This document shows positions 8,279 through 17,028 of a DNA stretch of 64,000 nt, in pieces. Numbering within the stretch: the first letter of the stretch is position 1; every line of letters starts with the position of its first letter. This stretch comes from Acuticoccus sediminis. Its GTDB lineage: Bacteria; Pseudomonadota; Alphaproteobacteria; Rhizobiales; Amorphaceae. A model generated the notes under the pieces. It did not search any database. It had not been told where the DNA came from and saw only the letters and a program-made list of their open reading frames with translations. The position numbers were made by a program, and so were the translations under genes. The DNA is taken from assembly GCF_003258595.1 (NCBI RefSeq), contig NZ_QHHQ01000005.1, positions 1 through 64,000 of the forward strand. Direction: 5' to 3'.

Positions 8279-9573
8279 TCGAGCCCATCATCGTCGTTGC
8301 GGTCATGCTCGGACTGATCGCAATCGGCGCGCCGATCTTCCTGGCGCTCGGCGCGTCGGGCCTCCTCGGCCTCTACATGGCACGCGGCTCCATGGCCTTC
8401 TTCTTCGGGCCGACGTCGCTGTTCGGCCAGCTCAACAGCTTCGAGCTGCTGGCGCTGCCGCTGTTCATCCTGATGGGCAACTTCCTGGCCGCGACGCCGG
8501 TCGGCAAGAACCTCTTCCACGCCGCGGTCGCATGGCTGCACTGGCTGCGCGGGAGCCTCGCCATCTCGACCGTCGGCGCGTCGGCCGTGTTCGGCGCGGT
8601 GAGCGGCGTCTCGATCGCCGGCGTCGCCGCCGTCGGGTCCATCGCCGTGCCGCAGATGCTGGAGCGCGGCTACAGCCGCACCATCGCCGCCGGCAGCGTC
8701 GTCTCGTCGGGCGCGCTCGCGATGCTGATCCCGCCGTCGGTGCCGCTCATCATCTACGGCGCGGTGTCGTCGGTCTCGGTCGCCGACCTCTTCATCGGCG
8801 GTATCGTGCCGGGCATCGCCCTCGCCACGGCGCTCGCCCTCTACCTCTACATCCGCGTGCGCATCTACCCGGAGGAGGCGCCCGCGTACGACGGCGAGGC
8901 CTTCACCTGGGGCGACCGGATGCGCGCGCTCGGCGGCATCTGGCACGCGATCATCCTGATCGTCTTCGTGCTCGGCGCCATCTACTCCGGCATCGCGACG
9001 CCGAGCGAGGCGGCCGCGTTCGGCGCGTTCGGGGCCTTCGTCATCGCCGTCGTCATCTTCCGTGCGCTGGACTTCAAGGGCATCGTCAAGGTGCTCGGCT
9101 CCACCGCCCGCATCTCCGGCGCGATCCTGCTCATCATGGGCTGCGCGCGGATCTTCGGCGACTACCTCAACCTCGTCCGCGTGCCGGACGCGATCACGAG
9201 TGCCCTCATCGGCACCGGCCTGCCGCCCGAGATCGTGCTAATCCTCGTGATGCTCGTCCTCGTCGGCCTCGGCATGCTGGTCGACGCGGTGTCGCTGATC
9301 GTCGTCTCGGTGCCGATCCTGCTGCCGCTGATCCTCGCCCTCGGCTACGATCCGCTCTGGTTCGGCATCATCCTCGTGATGAACCTCGAGATCGCGGTCA
9401 TCACCCCGCCGGTCGGGCTCAATCTCTACACCCTGAAGGCGGTCGTTCCGACGTTGCGGCTGGAGGAGATCATCCGCTCCGTCGTCCCGTTCGTCTTCGT
9501 GCAATTCGCATTGCTGGTCGTCTTCGTCCTATTCCCGTCGATCAGCCTGTGGCTCCCGAACCTCGTGCGTTGA
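8275..9573 (+). CDS. dctM: TRAP transporter large permease, DctM type (set 2)
   Basis: A 432-aa, 12-helix DctM. Motifs include LLALPLFILMGNFL, GAVSGVSIAGVAAVGSIAVP, IPPSVPLIIYGAVSSVSVAD and ITPPVGLNLYTLKAV. GTG 8275 is preceded by GGAG at 8262-8265. The gene order of this set (M-P-Q) differs from set 1 (P-Q-M), so it was probably not made by a recent tandem duplication. Confidence 0.93.
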   Translation: MIEPIIVVAVMLGLIAIGAPIFLALGASGLLGLYMARGSMAFFFGPTSLFGQLNSFELLALPLFILMGNFLAATPVGKNLFHAAVAWLHWLRGSLAISTVGASAVFGAVSGVSIAGVAAVGSIAVPQMLERGYSRTIAAGSVVSSGALAMLIPPSVPLIIYGAVSSVSVADLFIGGIVPGIALATALALYLYIRVRIYPEEAPAYDGEAFTWGDRMRALGGIWHAIILIVFVLGAIYSGIATPSEAAAFGAFGAFVIAVVIFRALDFKGIVKVLGSTARISGAILLIMGCARIFGDYLNLVRVPDAITSALIGTGLPPEIVLILVMLVLVGLGMLVDAVSLIVVSVPILLPLILALGYDPLWFGIILVMNLEIAVITPPVGLNLYTLKAVVPTLRLEEIIRSVVPFVFVQFALLVVFVLFPSISLWLPNLVR

Positions 9574-9607
9574 GGGATCGGTCATCAACAACATGGAGGA
9601 AGCAAAC

Positions 9608-10636
9608 ATGATCCGCCGTCATTTCCTGGGCGCCGCCAGCGCGCTCGCCATTCTCGCCACCATCGCCGGCGTCCCCGCCGCGCAGGCGCAGGAGACGCTC
9701 ACCGGCGTCACCTACATCCCGCCGTCCTACGAGGACCTCGCCTACGGCTACCAGGGCTTCGTCGAGGCGGTGAACAAGGCCGACCCCGACGTCCTGCAGC
9801 TCGACTTCTACGACTCCGGCCGCCTCCTGAAGGCGGACGAGCAGCTCCCCGCCCTGCGCTCGGGCAACATCGACCTGATGTTCCACACCACGAGCTACGT
9901 GACGCGCTCGCTGCCGATCCTCGGCATCCTCGGCCTGCCCGGCGTCGTGGAAGCCCTCTACGAGAACCCGGACCGGCTGAAGCGCGGCTCGCCGCTCTTC
10001 GAGCTGATCGCCGGTGAACTCGAGAAGCAGGACCTGAAGCTCCTGACCCTCGGCGGCGGCATCTTCGAGCCCGAGTACATCTGGTCGACGGCCAACGCCC
10101 CGGTGACGTCGATCGACGACATCAAGGGCAAGAAGGTGCGCGTCGTCTCCTACGAGGCGACCGACGTGATCGAGGACTTCGGCGGCGCGGCCGTGCGCGT
10201 TCCCTCCTCCGAGCTCTACCTCGCCCTGCAGCGCGGCACCGTCGACGCCGCCGTGGCGACGATCTCGACCATCAACGGCCGCGACCTCAACGAGCAGACC
10301 GCCAACGTCTACCGCCTGCCGCTGACGGCCTTCGCCATCGGCATCTTCATGCGCAAGGACCGCTACGACGCGCTCTCCGACGAGGAGAAGGCGGCGCTCG
10401 ACGCGGGCGTCGAGTGGTTCGACGCCGAGAGCGTGAAGGCGGCCAACGAGGAGTACTTCGCCAAGCAGTACTGGCCCGCCTTCAAGGAGGCCGGCCTCTC
10501 CGAGTACCAGGCCGACGAGGCGGCGATGCAGAAGCTCGACGAGGTGTCCGAGGACGTCCGCGAGGAGTGGATCGGTCAGGTCGGCGACGAGGTCGGCCGT
10601 CGCGCGATCGCCCTGGCGCTCGGCAAAGAGAGCTGA
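9608..10636 (+). CDS. dctP: TRAP transporter substrate-binding protein, DctP type (set 2)
   Basis: A 342-aa binding protein. ATG 9608 follows a strong GGAGGAA site. The N-terminus has RRHFLG followed by a hydrophobic run and an AAQA cleavage region, which fits a twin-arginine signal peptide. The core matches DctP (IKGKKVRVVSYEAT, VPSSELYLALQRGTVDAA). Tat export of TRAP binding proteins is seen in other alphaproteobacteria. The ligand is unknown. Confidence 0.9.
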   Translation: MIRRHFLGAASALAILATIAGVPAAQAQETLTGVTYIPPSYEDLAYGYQGFVEAVNKADPDVLQLDFYDSGRLLKADEQLPALRSGNIDLMFHTTSYVTRSLPILGILGLPGVVEALYENPDRLKRGSPLFELIAGELEKQDLKLLTLGGGIFEPEYIWSTANAPVTSIDDIKGKKVRVVSYEATDVIEDFGGAAVRVPSSELYLALQRGTVDAAVATISTINGRDLNEQTANVYRLPLTAFAIGIFMRKDRYDALSDEEKAALDAGVEWFDAESVKAANEEYFAKQYWPAFKEAGLSEYQADEAAMQKLDEVSEDVREEWIGQVGDEVGRRAIALALGKES

Positions 10637-10639
10637 TCG

Positions 10640-11155
10640 ATGCTCGCCCTGCCGGTCAAGATCGTCGAGGGCGTCGGGTGGGTGCTGCAAGCCATCGGCC
10701 TTTTCGCCGTCGGCTTCATGGCGCTCACCATCTGCTACGACGCCATGATGCGCTATCTCTTCGCCGCGCCCACGTCCTGGTCGCTGGAGGTGAACTCCTA
10801 CCTGGTCGTCTACCTCGCGGTGATGACGGCGGCGGACGTGCACCGGCGGGGCGAGCACATCGCCATCACCCTGTGGCCAGAGAGTGCGGGCCCGGCGACA
10901 CGCCGGGTCCTCAGGGTCATCACCGCGGTGGTCGGGATCATCCTGTGCTCGATCCTCGCCTGGCGCGGCTACCTCATGAGCCATGACGCCTTCCGCTACG
11001 GCGAGCGCGTCTCCAGCGCGTTCGGCACGCCGACGTGGATCCCCTACGCCATGCTGCCGATCGGCTTCACGACGCTGGCGCTGCAGTTCCTGATCAACGC
11101 CTTCCGCGACCCCAAGCCCGCGCAGGACGACGGCGTCCCGTCCGCCGTCCTGTAG
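10640..11155 (+). CDS. dctQ: TRAP transporter small permease, DctQ type (set 2)
   Basis: A 171-aa protein with four membrane helices and a DctQ-like helix 2 (SWSLEVNSYLVVYLAVMTA), followed by HRRGEHIAI. It starts 3 nt after dctP and ends the operon, with a hairpin immediately downstream. It partners the DctM at 8275-9573. Confidence 0.92.
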   Translation: MLALPVKIVEGVGWVLQAIGLFAVGFMALTICYDAMMRYLFAAPTSWSLEVNSYLVVYLAVMTAADVHRRGEHIAITLWPESAGPATRRVLRVITAVVGIILCSILAWRGYLMSHDAFRYGERVSSAFGTPTWIPYAMLPIGFTTLALQFLINAFRDPKPAQDDGVPSAVL

Positions 11156-11175
11156 CCGCCCGCAGCCGCATCCGG

Positions 11176-11206
11176 GGCCGGGCCTTCTCCACCGGGAGGC
11201 CCGGCC
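11176..11206 (+). terminator. Hairpin terminator after TRAP set 2
   Basis: GGCCGGGCCT (11176-11185) pairs perfectly with AGGCCCGGCC (11197-11206) across an 11-nt loop, followed by a pyrimidine-rich stretch. It lies between convergent transcription units, so it may work in both directions. Confidence 0.6.
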
Positions 11207-11240
11207 TCTCCCTTCATGGGCCCGGCCTGGGCGGCGCGGG

Positions 11241-12065
11241 TCACCGTGCCAAAACCGCCTCCGGCGCCGGACGCACGACCTCGTAGCCCGCCGTCAGCGC
11301 CGCCAGCCGTTCCTCGGCGAGGTGCCGGCCAAGCTCCTTGCGCCAGTCCTCCTCCAGCGCCGCGCGGATCTCCTCCAGCGGCGGAAGGCGCTTCGGCACC
11401 ACACTTCCGAGGCGCACGAGGTGCCGGCCGAAGGCGCTGTCGACCGGTCCCGCCCACACCCCCGGCTCGAACCCCTTTATTTCCGCGTAGAATCCCCGCC
11501 CGAACGTGCCGTCGATCATGGCCTCGGTGCTCGGCGGTACCTGTTCCGGCAGCATCGACCCCTCGACCAGGTCATCGGGCACCGTGCCCTCGCGGACCGC
11601 GGCAAGCACGACGTCGGCGGGAGTTTCGGGGCGCAGCCGCACCTGTTCGAACGCGACGCGGGCCGGTGTCTCGAACCGCTCCCGGTGGGACTCCAGGTGC
11701 TCCGCCAGATCGATCTCGCTCGGGTCGATCGCGTCGGCGGCGCTCTCGGTCAGGAACAGCATCTTCTGCGCGAGGCGCTGGCGGATGACCGCGTCGCCCT
11801 GGTCGAGGCCGAGCGTGCGCGCCTCGCGCACGAGCACCTCCTCGCGGATATACTGGTCGATCAGCCCCTCGAGCTCGTCCGGGGTCGGCGGGCGGCGCCA
11901 CGTCGCCTCGAACTGGCTCACGAGCCGGGCGGCGTCGCTCGCCGTCACCTCCAGCCGGGCGACCGGCGGGGGCGCCGGCGTGTCGTCCAGCGCGCCGAAC
12001 AGCAGGAAGATCGCCGCGCCGAGGACGAGGAAGTGCACCAGCGGCTCGCGCAGCAGGCGCAGCAT
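11241..12065 (-). CDS. Membrane-anchored peptidylprolyl isomerase-like protein (SurA/parvulin family)
   Basis: A 274-aa protein. Residues 8-24 form one membrane anchor (HFLVLGAAIFLLFGALD). The next region is a SurA-N-like helical chaperone domain of about residues 50-125, rich in DQYIREEVLVREARTLGL-type segments. A C-terminal part with a weak parvulin core follows. Proteins of this layout fold exported substrates in the periplasm. The frame extends 69 codons upstream, but MLRLLREP is the usual start of the family and GGGTGG precedes it. A parvulin active site is not obvious, so chaperone activity without isomerase activity is possible. Confidence 0.75.
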   Translation of the reverse strand: MLRLLREPLVHFLVLGAAIFLLFGALDDTPAPPPVARLEVTASDAARLVSQFEATWRRPPTPDELEGLIDQYIREEVLVREARTLGLDQGDAVIRQRLAQKMLFLTESAADAIDPSEIDLAEHLESHRERFETPARVAFEQVRLRPETPADVVLAAVREGTVPDDLVEGSMLPEQVPPSTEAMIDGTFGRGFYAEIKGFEPGVWAGPVDSAFGRHLVRLGSVVPKRLPPLEEIRAALEEDWRKELGRHLAEERLAALTAGYEVVRPAPEAVLAR

Positions 12066-12302
12066 CACCCACCACCCCCGGCCCCGCCGGGCCGCGGCTT
12101 GTGCCGCGCGCGGACCGCCCGTCCCGGCGGGTCGGAACACGGTCCGCTCCGGCACGTCCGGCAATGTCCGTCCCTCGATCCGCGCATCGTCGGCAGTTCC
12201 CCGCGCCATCAGGCCGTCAAGCACGGGAGCATAGTCGATCACGCGCGGCTCCGGGTCCAATTCCGGACCCACCGCCGGGGCGGGCGACCATGCCGGGAGC
12301 CG

Positions 12303-12683
12303 TCAGCCATTGTCTCGGAGGATGTCCGTCGCCTTGTGATCCGGGTCCGTCCCTTCGATTATTGCAACCGCGCCATGGCTGTTGCGCAGACGCAACTGGA
12401 TGAGCGCGCGGTAGTCTTCGCTCACATACCACGCGTGCGCGGCCTCCGCCGAGGGGAAGGCGATGACGATGAGATCGGCATCCCACCGCCCCTCCAGCAC
12501 CGCCGCCCGTCCGCCGTGGATGATGAACCGCCCCCCGAACGGCGCCAGCGTCCCGTCGATCCGCCGCAGGTACTCGGCGATATCCGGCCCCATCCGCACG
12601 TCCCGCAGCCACCCCACCGCGTAGGCGGGCCGGTCTCCCCGGGGCGCGACGCGGTTGCCGGACGGCGATCCGTCTCCGCTCAC
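12303..12683 (-). CDS. DUF1330 domain protein
   Basis: A 126-aa protein with a ferredoxin-like DUF1330 fold. Recognisable segments are MGPDIAEYLRRIDGTLAPFG, FIIHGGRAAVLEG and IVIAFPSAEAAHAWY. No enzymatic activity is established for the family. The GTG start at 12683 overlaps the stop of the upstream membrane-protein gene (GTGA), which fixes the start. About 20 residues before PAYAVGWL are extra compared with typical members, which begin near that point. Confidence 0.75.
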   Translation of the reverse strand: MSGDGSPSGNRVAPRGDRPAYAVGWLRDVRMGPDIAEYLRRIDGTLAPFGGRFIIHGGRAAVLEGRWDADLIVIAFPSAEAAHAWYVSEDYRALIQLRLRNSHGAVAIIEGTDPDHKATDILRDNG

Positions 12684-13075
12684 GACTGTGCCCCGAGCGG
12701 CGCGCTGCGCATGGCAAGGGCCGCCTCCATCGCCATCAGGACGGCGACCGCCATGGACTGGGCGAGGACGAAGGCGACTCCCAAGATCGTCAACGGAAGA
12801 AGTGCGACGACGGCGAGGCTGCCGGCGATCCAGAGCACGTTGCCCGCCACCACCAGCCCGGTTCCGGTCCGCAGCGGCAGGGTCTCCATCGCGACGAGCG
12901 CCATGACGGCGGCGGTCGGCAGCAGCGCGAGCCCCGCGTAGACCACGAGGTCGGGCGGAAGCCCCGTCGCCCCGGCGACCGCCTGGCGCGCCGCCAGGAG
13001 GAACGCCCCCATGACGCCGCATGTCCCCGCATCGACCAGCAGGATCGCGCGGAGCGAGTTGCGATTGGGTGACAT
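12680..13075 (-). CDS. Small four-helix membrane protein, function unknown
   Basis: A 131-aa protein with four evenly spaced hydrophobic helices and short charged loops, and no catalytic motif seen. ATG 13075 follows GAGGAG with good spacing, so it is preferred to the two upstream Mets. It is translationally coupled to the DUF1330 gene and diverges from an XRE regulator 132 bp away, which likely controls it. Confidence 0.7.
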   Translation of the reverse strand: MSPNRNSLRAILLVDAGTCGVMGAFLLAARQAVAGATGLPPDLVVYAGLALLPTAAVMALVAMETLPLRTGTGLVVAGNVLWIAGSLAVVALLPLTILGVAFVLAQSMAVAVLMAMEAALAMRSAPLGAQS

Positions 13076-13159
13076 CGTCAGGTCTCCTCTCATGCCCGGT
13101 GGCGGCTGCCGCACCGGAGTTCGGGGGGACCCTGCCGCGTCCGCGACGGCGGTTCGATT

Positions 13160-13170
13160 ACCTGTCAGGT
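13160..13170. promoter_or_regulatory. Candidate operator for the XRE-MmyB regulator
   Basis: ACCTG-T-CAGGT is a perfect 5-bp inverted repeat around a single base, centred between the divergent membrane-protein and XRE genes. Its position suits repression of both promoters. Confidence 0.5.
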
Positions 13171-13207
13171 CGTAGACGCGGCGGAGCGCGCACCGTACCA
13201 GTCAGCG

Positions 13208-14014
13208 ATGGACGAGACCTCGCACCCTGTCGGCGCGCTCCTCAAAGACTGGCGGCAACGGCGCCGCCTGAGCCAGCTCGCGCTCGCCTCGGACGCGGAC
13301 GTCTCCCAACGCCACCTCAGCTTCGTCGAGACCGGCCGCTCGGCGCCGAGCCGCTCGATGGTCCTGCGCCTCGCCGAGCGGCTCGACATCCCGCTGCGGG
13401 AGCGCAACGCCCTCCTGCTGGCCGCCGGCTACGCTCCGTCCTACCGTCAATCTTCGCTGGAAGCGGCGGATTCCGGGGCGATCCGTACCCAGATCCAGTC
13501 CATTCTGGACGGACACTCCCCCAATCCGGCCCTCGCCGTCGACCGGTACTGGACGCTGATCGCGAGCAACCGCGTCCTCGCGGCGCTCCTCGGCGATGCG
13601 GATCCGGCGCTCGCGGTACCGCCGGTCAACGTGCTTCGCCTGACCCTCGGCCCCGGCGCCATCGCGGACCGGATCGCCAACTATCGCGAGTGGCGCGCGC
13701 ACATCCTCCACCGCCTCGCGCGCGACGTCGAGCGCTCGGCCGATCCGGCGCTCGGCGACCTCCTGACGGAGCTGCGCGGCTACGCGCCGCCGCCGGGCGC
13801 CCGGCCCTACCGAGCGAACGCCGGCGCGGAGGCCCGCGCCCTTGCCGTCCCGCTGGAGCTCGCGACGCCGCGCGGCGTCCTGCGCCTGATCAGCACCACG
13901 ACGGTGTTCGGGACCGCGACGGACGTGACGCTGTCGGAGATCGTCCTCGAGTGCTTCTACCCGATCGACGAGGCCGGCGCCGCGATCCTCAACGACCTCG
14001 CCGCCGGCCCCTAG
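13208..14014 (+). CDS. XRE-family regulator with MmyB-like ligand domain
   Basis: A 268-aa protein. Residues 8-65 are an XRE helix-turn-helix (LSQLALASDADVSQRHLSFV, then ETGRSAPSRSMVLRLAERL). Residues 100-260 match the MmyB-like PAS-type ligand domain, including NPALAVDRYWTLIASN and NVLRLTLGPGAI. Such regulators commonly sit next to a short-chain dehydrogenase gene and repress it. Here an SDR gene converges from the other side and the DUF1330/membrane pair diverges. It is intact and of normal length. Confidence 0.9.
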   Translation: MDETSHPVGALLKDWRQRRRLSQLALASDADVSQRHLSFVETGRSAPSRSMVLRLAERLDIPLRERNALLLAAGYAPSYRQSSLEAADSGAIRTQIQSILDGHSPNPALAVDRYWTLIASNRVLAALLGDADPALAVPPVNVLRLTLGPGAIADRIANYREWRAHILHRLARDVERSADPALGDLLTELRGYAPPPGARPYRANAGAEARALAVPLELATPRGVLRLISTTTVFGTATDVTLSEIVLECFYPIDEAGAAILNDLAAGP

Positions 14015-14029
14015 CGGGAAGACGGGGCC

Positions 14030-14773
14030 TCAGCGGGCGCCGCCCACGTCGATCACCGCGCCGGAGACATAGGACGCCTCGTCGGAGGCGAGCCAGAGGA
14101 TGAGGTTGGCGACCTCCTCCGGCGTCCCCGCACGGCCCATCGGCAGCTTCGGACCCATGGTCGCGATGCGCTCCGGCATCCCCGCGTTGGCGTGGATCTC
14201 GGTGTTGATCAGCCCCGGGCGGACCGAGTTCACGCGGATCCCCTCGCGCGCCACCTCGATCGAGAGGCCGATCGAGAGGCTGTCCACCGCTCCCTTGCTG
14301 GCGGCGTAGTGCACCCACGTATGGGCCCCGCCGAGCTGCGCGGCGCGCGAGCCGACGTTGACGATCGACCCGCCGCGCCCGCCGCGCTTCGTCGACATCC
14401 GCCGTACCGCCTCGCGGCAGCAGAGGACGTAGCCCGCGACGTTGACCGCCAGCAGCCGCTCGAGGTCGTCCGCCGGGAGGTCGACGATGGGACCGTTGCG
14501 GCCGCTCACGCCGGCGTTGTTGACGAGGACGTCCGGCGCGCCGAACGCCTCGTCACAGGCGGCGAAGAGGCTGAGGACGCCCACCTCGCTCCCCATGTCC
14601 GCCTGGACCGCGATCGCCTTCGCGCCGAGCGCCTCCGCCTCGGCGACGACGGCGTCCGCGCTCGCCCTGTCACGCCCGTAGCTGAAGCAGATCGCGTGGC
14701 CCGCCTCGGCCGCACGGCGCACCGTCGCCGCGCCGATGCCACGGCTCCCGCCGGTAATGATCGTGTTCGTCAT
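14030..14773 (-). CDS. SDR-family NAD(P)-dependent oxidoreductase
   Basis: A 247-aa classical short-chain dehydrogenase. It has the cofactor motif TGGSRGIG at residues 7-14, the NNAG motif, a catalytic Ser in VGSRAAQ, and YAASK as the YxxxK pair. The C-terminal SGAVIDVGGAR ending is typical of the glucose/3-oxoacyl reductase-like group. It is the last gene of a minus-strand operon; its ATG overlaps the CoA-transferase stop (ATGA). It may reduce or oxidise a hydroxyacyl intermediate of that pathway, which is inference. Confidence 0.92.
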   Translation of the reverse strand: MTNTIITGGSRGIGAATVRRAAEAGHAICFSYGRDRASADAVVAEAEALGAKAIAVQADMGSEVGVLSLFAACDEAFGAPDVLVNNAGVSGRNGPIVDLPADDLERLLAVNVAGYVLCCREAVRRMSTKRGGRGGSIVNVGSRAAQLGGAHTWVHYAASKGAVDSLSIGLSIEVAREGIRVNSVRPGLINTEIHANAGMPERIATMGPKLPMGRAGTPEEVANLILWLASDEASYVSGAVIDVGGAR

Positions 14774-15897
14774 GAGATCGTCTCCGATTGGCGGCCCGCG
14801 GGGAGCATCGCGTCGTCCTCGCCGATCGCGGCCGGACGGAAGGCGCGCTCGGCCCCCCGGTCGCTGCGCCGCGGCACCCGGCCGGGCACCGCCATCGCGG
14901 AAAACTCCGGACGCGGCGCGGCGATCACGTCGCCACGGGCGCGGAAGTAGGCGTCCCCGGCCATCGACAGGCCGTCATGGACCCGCCCCGCCTCGATCCC
15001 GTGGCGGCGCAACTGCTCCGCGGCCTCGTCGGCGTCGACGGTCGCGGCCCACGCCTGCAGCGCCTCGTCCGTGTCGCCGCCGGTCAGGGTGCGGATCCGC
15101 GGTCGCGAATCGCCGTCGACGAGCACGAACGCCTCGGCCCCGTCGCGCATCGCGACCGGCACGAACCAGCGCTCCGGCACGCCGGGCGCGCCCCAGCCGT
15201 AGGGGTCGTTGGTGCCACGGCGGCGCGGCGGCTCGCCCGTCGCCGCCATCAGGGCGAACTGGGTCTCCATCATCCGCAGCAGCGGCTCGTAGAGAGCGAC
15301 GTCGATGTGGACGGCCCGGCCGCCCGCACAGTCGCGGTGCCAGAGCGCCATGTTGATCGCCATGGCCCCCATCAGCCCGGCGGTCGTGTCGGCGAGGCTG
15401 AAGCCCACGAACAGCGGCGTCTCCTCCGGTGCCCCGGTCACCGGCAGGAGGCCCGAGAAGCACTCGGCGATCTTCCCGAAGCCGGGCCGCTTGCCGTAGG
15501 GCCCGCTCTGCCCGAAGCCCGACACGCTCATCACCACGAGCCGCGGATTGCGGGCCGACAGCACGTCGAAGCCGAGGCCGAGGCGCTCCAGCACCCCGGG
15601 ACGGTAGTTCTCGACGAAGACGTCCGCCTCCTCGATCAGCGTCAGGAAGCGCTCGCGCTCGGCGGGGTCCTTGAGGTCGAGGCCGACGCAGTGCTTGTCG
15701 CGCGCGGCGACGCCCCACCACAGCGGCACGCCGCTCGGCGCCGGGCCCATCTGGCGCACCGGGTCGCCGCTGTCCGGCCGCTCGACCTTGATCACCTGCG
15801 CGCCCTGGTCCGCGAGCAGGCTGCCGCAGAACGGACCGGCGATCACGAGGCCCGCCTCGACGACCTTCAGTCCCGCGAGTGGACCCGCAGCGCTCAT
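14770..15897 (-). CDS. CaiB/BaiF family III CoA-transferase
   Basis: A 375-aa protein of the formyl-CoA transferase family. The N-terminus reads LAGLKVVEAGLVIAGPFCG and is followed by GAQVIKVERP. The expected catalytic Asp lies in the LADTTAGLMGAMA segment. The enzyme moves CoA between carboxylic acids. The next enzyme upstream in the operon is a CitE-like lyase; CoA-transferase plus CitE lyase is the usual pair for itaconate-, mesaconate- or citramalate-type degradation. Both ends overlap neighbours by ATGA, so it is tightly coupled. Confidence 0.92.
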   Translation of the reverse strand: MSAAGPLAGLKVVEAGLVIAGPFCGSLLADQGAQVIKVERPDSGDPVRQMGPAPSGVPLWWGVAARDKHCVGLDLKDPAERERFLTLIEEADVFVENYRPGVLERLGLGFDVLSARNPRLVVMSVSGFGQSGPYGKRPGFGKIAECFSGLLPVTGAPEETPLFVGFSLADTTAGLMGAMAINMALWHRDCAGGRAVHIDVALYEPLLRMMETQFALMAATGEPPRRRGTNDPYGWGAPGVPERWFVPVAMRDGAEAFVLVDGDSRPRIRTLTGGDTDEALQAWAATVDADEAAEQLRRHGIEAGRVHDGLSMAGDAYFRARGDVIAAPRPEFSAMAVPGRVPRRSDRGAERAFRPAAIGEDDAMLPAGRQSETIS

Positions 15898-16811
15898 GCC
15901 GCCTCCCCCGCGGCGGTCGCCGGGAGGATGCCGCGCCGCGTCGCCTCGTCGACGATGTCGTGCGCGTGGGGGAGCATCGCGTAGTCCACCATCGTCCCCT
16001 CGTAGCGCACGGCAGAGTCGCCCCGCGCCTCGGCGGCGGCCATCGCGTCGATCATGCCGGCGAAGTACTGCGCCTCCTCGCGGGTCGGCACGAACACCTC
16101 GGCGGCGACCTTCACGTGGCTCGGGTGGATGAGGACCGCGCCGACGAAGCCGAACCGCTTGGCCCGCTCGGCCAGCATGCGCACGCCGTCGAGGTCGTCG
16201 AGCCCGGTGCCGATGAGGCTCGCCATCGGGTACGGCGCACCGCCGGCCCGGCTGTCGAGGATCATCTTCGAGGCGAGGTAGAACTGCTCGGAGCCCTCCA
16301 TCGTCGGCAGGAAGCCGGCGGCGCGGGCGAAATCGCCGATGATCGGCCCGCCCATCAGACCGATGACGCCGCGGCAACGGTCGCTGGCGGCGGCCATCTC
16401 GCGCGTCGCCACCATGCCGCGCGCGGTCTCCGGCAAGGGCAGGATCGCGACACTGCCGAAGGGCATTCCCGCCTTCCCCTCACCGTAGGAGATGAGGCGG
16501 TCGAGGGTCCTGATCTCCTCCACCGAGTCGGACTTCGGCAGCATGATGCCGGCGAGACCGTCGGTGACGATCTCCGGCACGTCGTCCATCCCGATGTCCG
16601 ACAGGGCATTGACGCGCACGAACGCCGGCACGCCCTTTTCCTTGAGGACGGCGATCATCTCGCGCGCCATCGCCCGCCCCTCCACCTTCATGCTCCGCGG
16701 CAGGGCGTCCTCGATGTCGATGACGACCGAGTCGGGAGCGAAGCGGTCGACCTTCTTCGCCCAGTCGAGCTTGTGGGCGGGGATGAAGAGCATGGTCCGC
16801 AGCGGCCACAT
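15894..16811 (-). CDS. CitE/HpcH-HpaI-type acyl-CoA lyase
   Basis: A 305-aa TIM-barrel lyase. It begins with the family-typical MLFIPAHKLDWAKK and has the metal-site segment VVIDIEDALP, VRVNAL, and LPLPETARGM, whose Glu and neighbours bind Mg2+ and CoA ester. Members cleave citramalyl-CoA, malyl-CoA or related esters. ATG 16811 follows GAGAGGA. The stop overlaps the CoA-transferase start. Substrate assignment needs biochemistry; a C5 or C4 dicarboxylic hydroxy-acyl-CoA is likely. Confidence 0.87.
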   Translation of the reverse strand: MWPLRTMLFIPAHKLDWAKKVDRFAPDSVVIDIEDALPRSMKVEGRAMAREMIAVLKEKGVPAFVRVNALSDIGMDDVPEIVTDGLAGIMLPKSDSVEEIRTLDRLISYGEGKAGMPFGSVAILPLPETARGMVATREMAAASDRCRGVIGLMGGPIIGDFARAAGFLPTMEGSEQFYLASKMILDSRAGGAPYPMASLIGTGLDDLDGVRMLAERAKRFGFVGAVLIHPSHVKVAAEVFVPTREEAQYFAGMIDAMAAAEARGDSAVRYEGTMVDYAMLPHAHDIVDEATRRGILPATAAGEAA

Positions 16812-16815
16812 CGGC

Positions 16816-17028
16816 TTAGTCCTCTCTTGTGTCTTGGGTGTCGGCGGCGGCGTCGCCATCGCTGGTGGCGATCTCCCACCACAGCAGCGCCGTCAGCGCC
16901 GCCGCGGCGATCGCGATCGCGACGAGGAAGCCGGCCGGATCGATGAACTGGAGCGAGACGCGGGCGGTGAACCACCACAGGACGACACCGACGGCGATGG
17001 TCCCGGCCCAGACGGCAAGGTTTCTCAT
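16816..17028 (-). CDS. 70-aa two-helix membrane protein beside the fused TRAP permease
   Basis: A 70-aa protein with two hydrophobic helices (about residues 4-20 and 33-51) and an acidic tail. A perfect GGAGG lies 5 nt before ATG 17028, and the start overlaps the permease stop (ATGA), so translation is well supported. No family is recognised. The usual DctQ function is already within the fused permease, so this may be an accessory subunit or a stabilising peptide. Confidence 0.65.
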   Translation of the reverse strand: MRNLAVWAGTIAVGVVLWWFTARVSLQFIDPAGFLVAIAIAAAALTALLWWEIATSDGDAAADTQDTRED

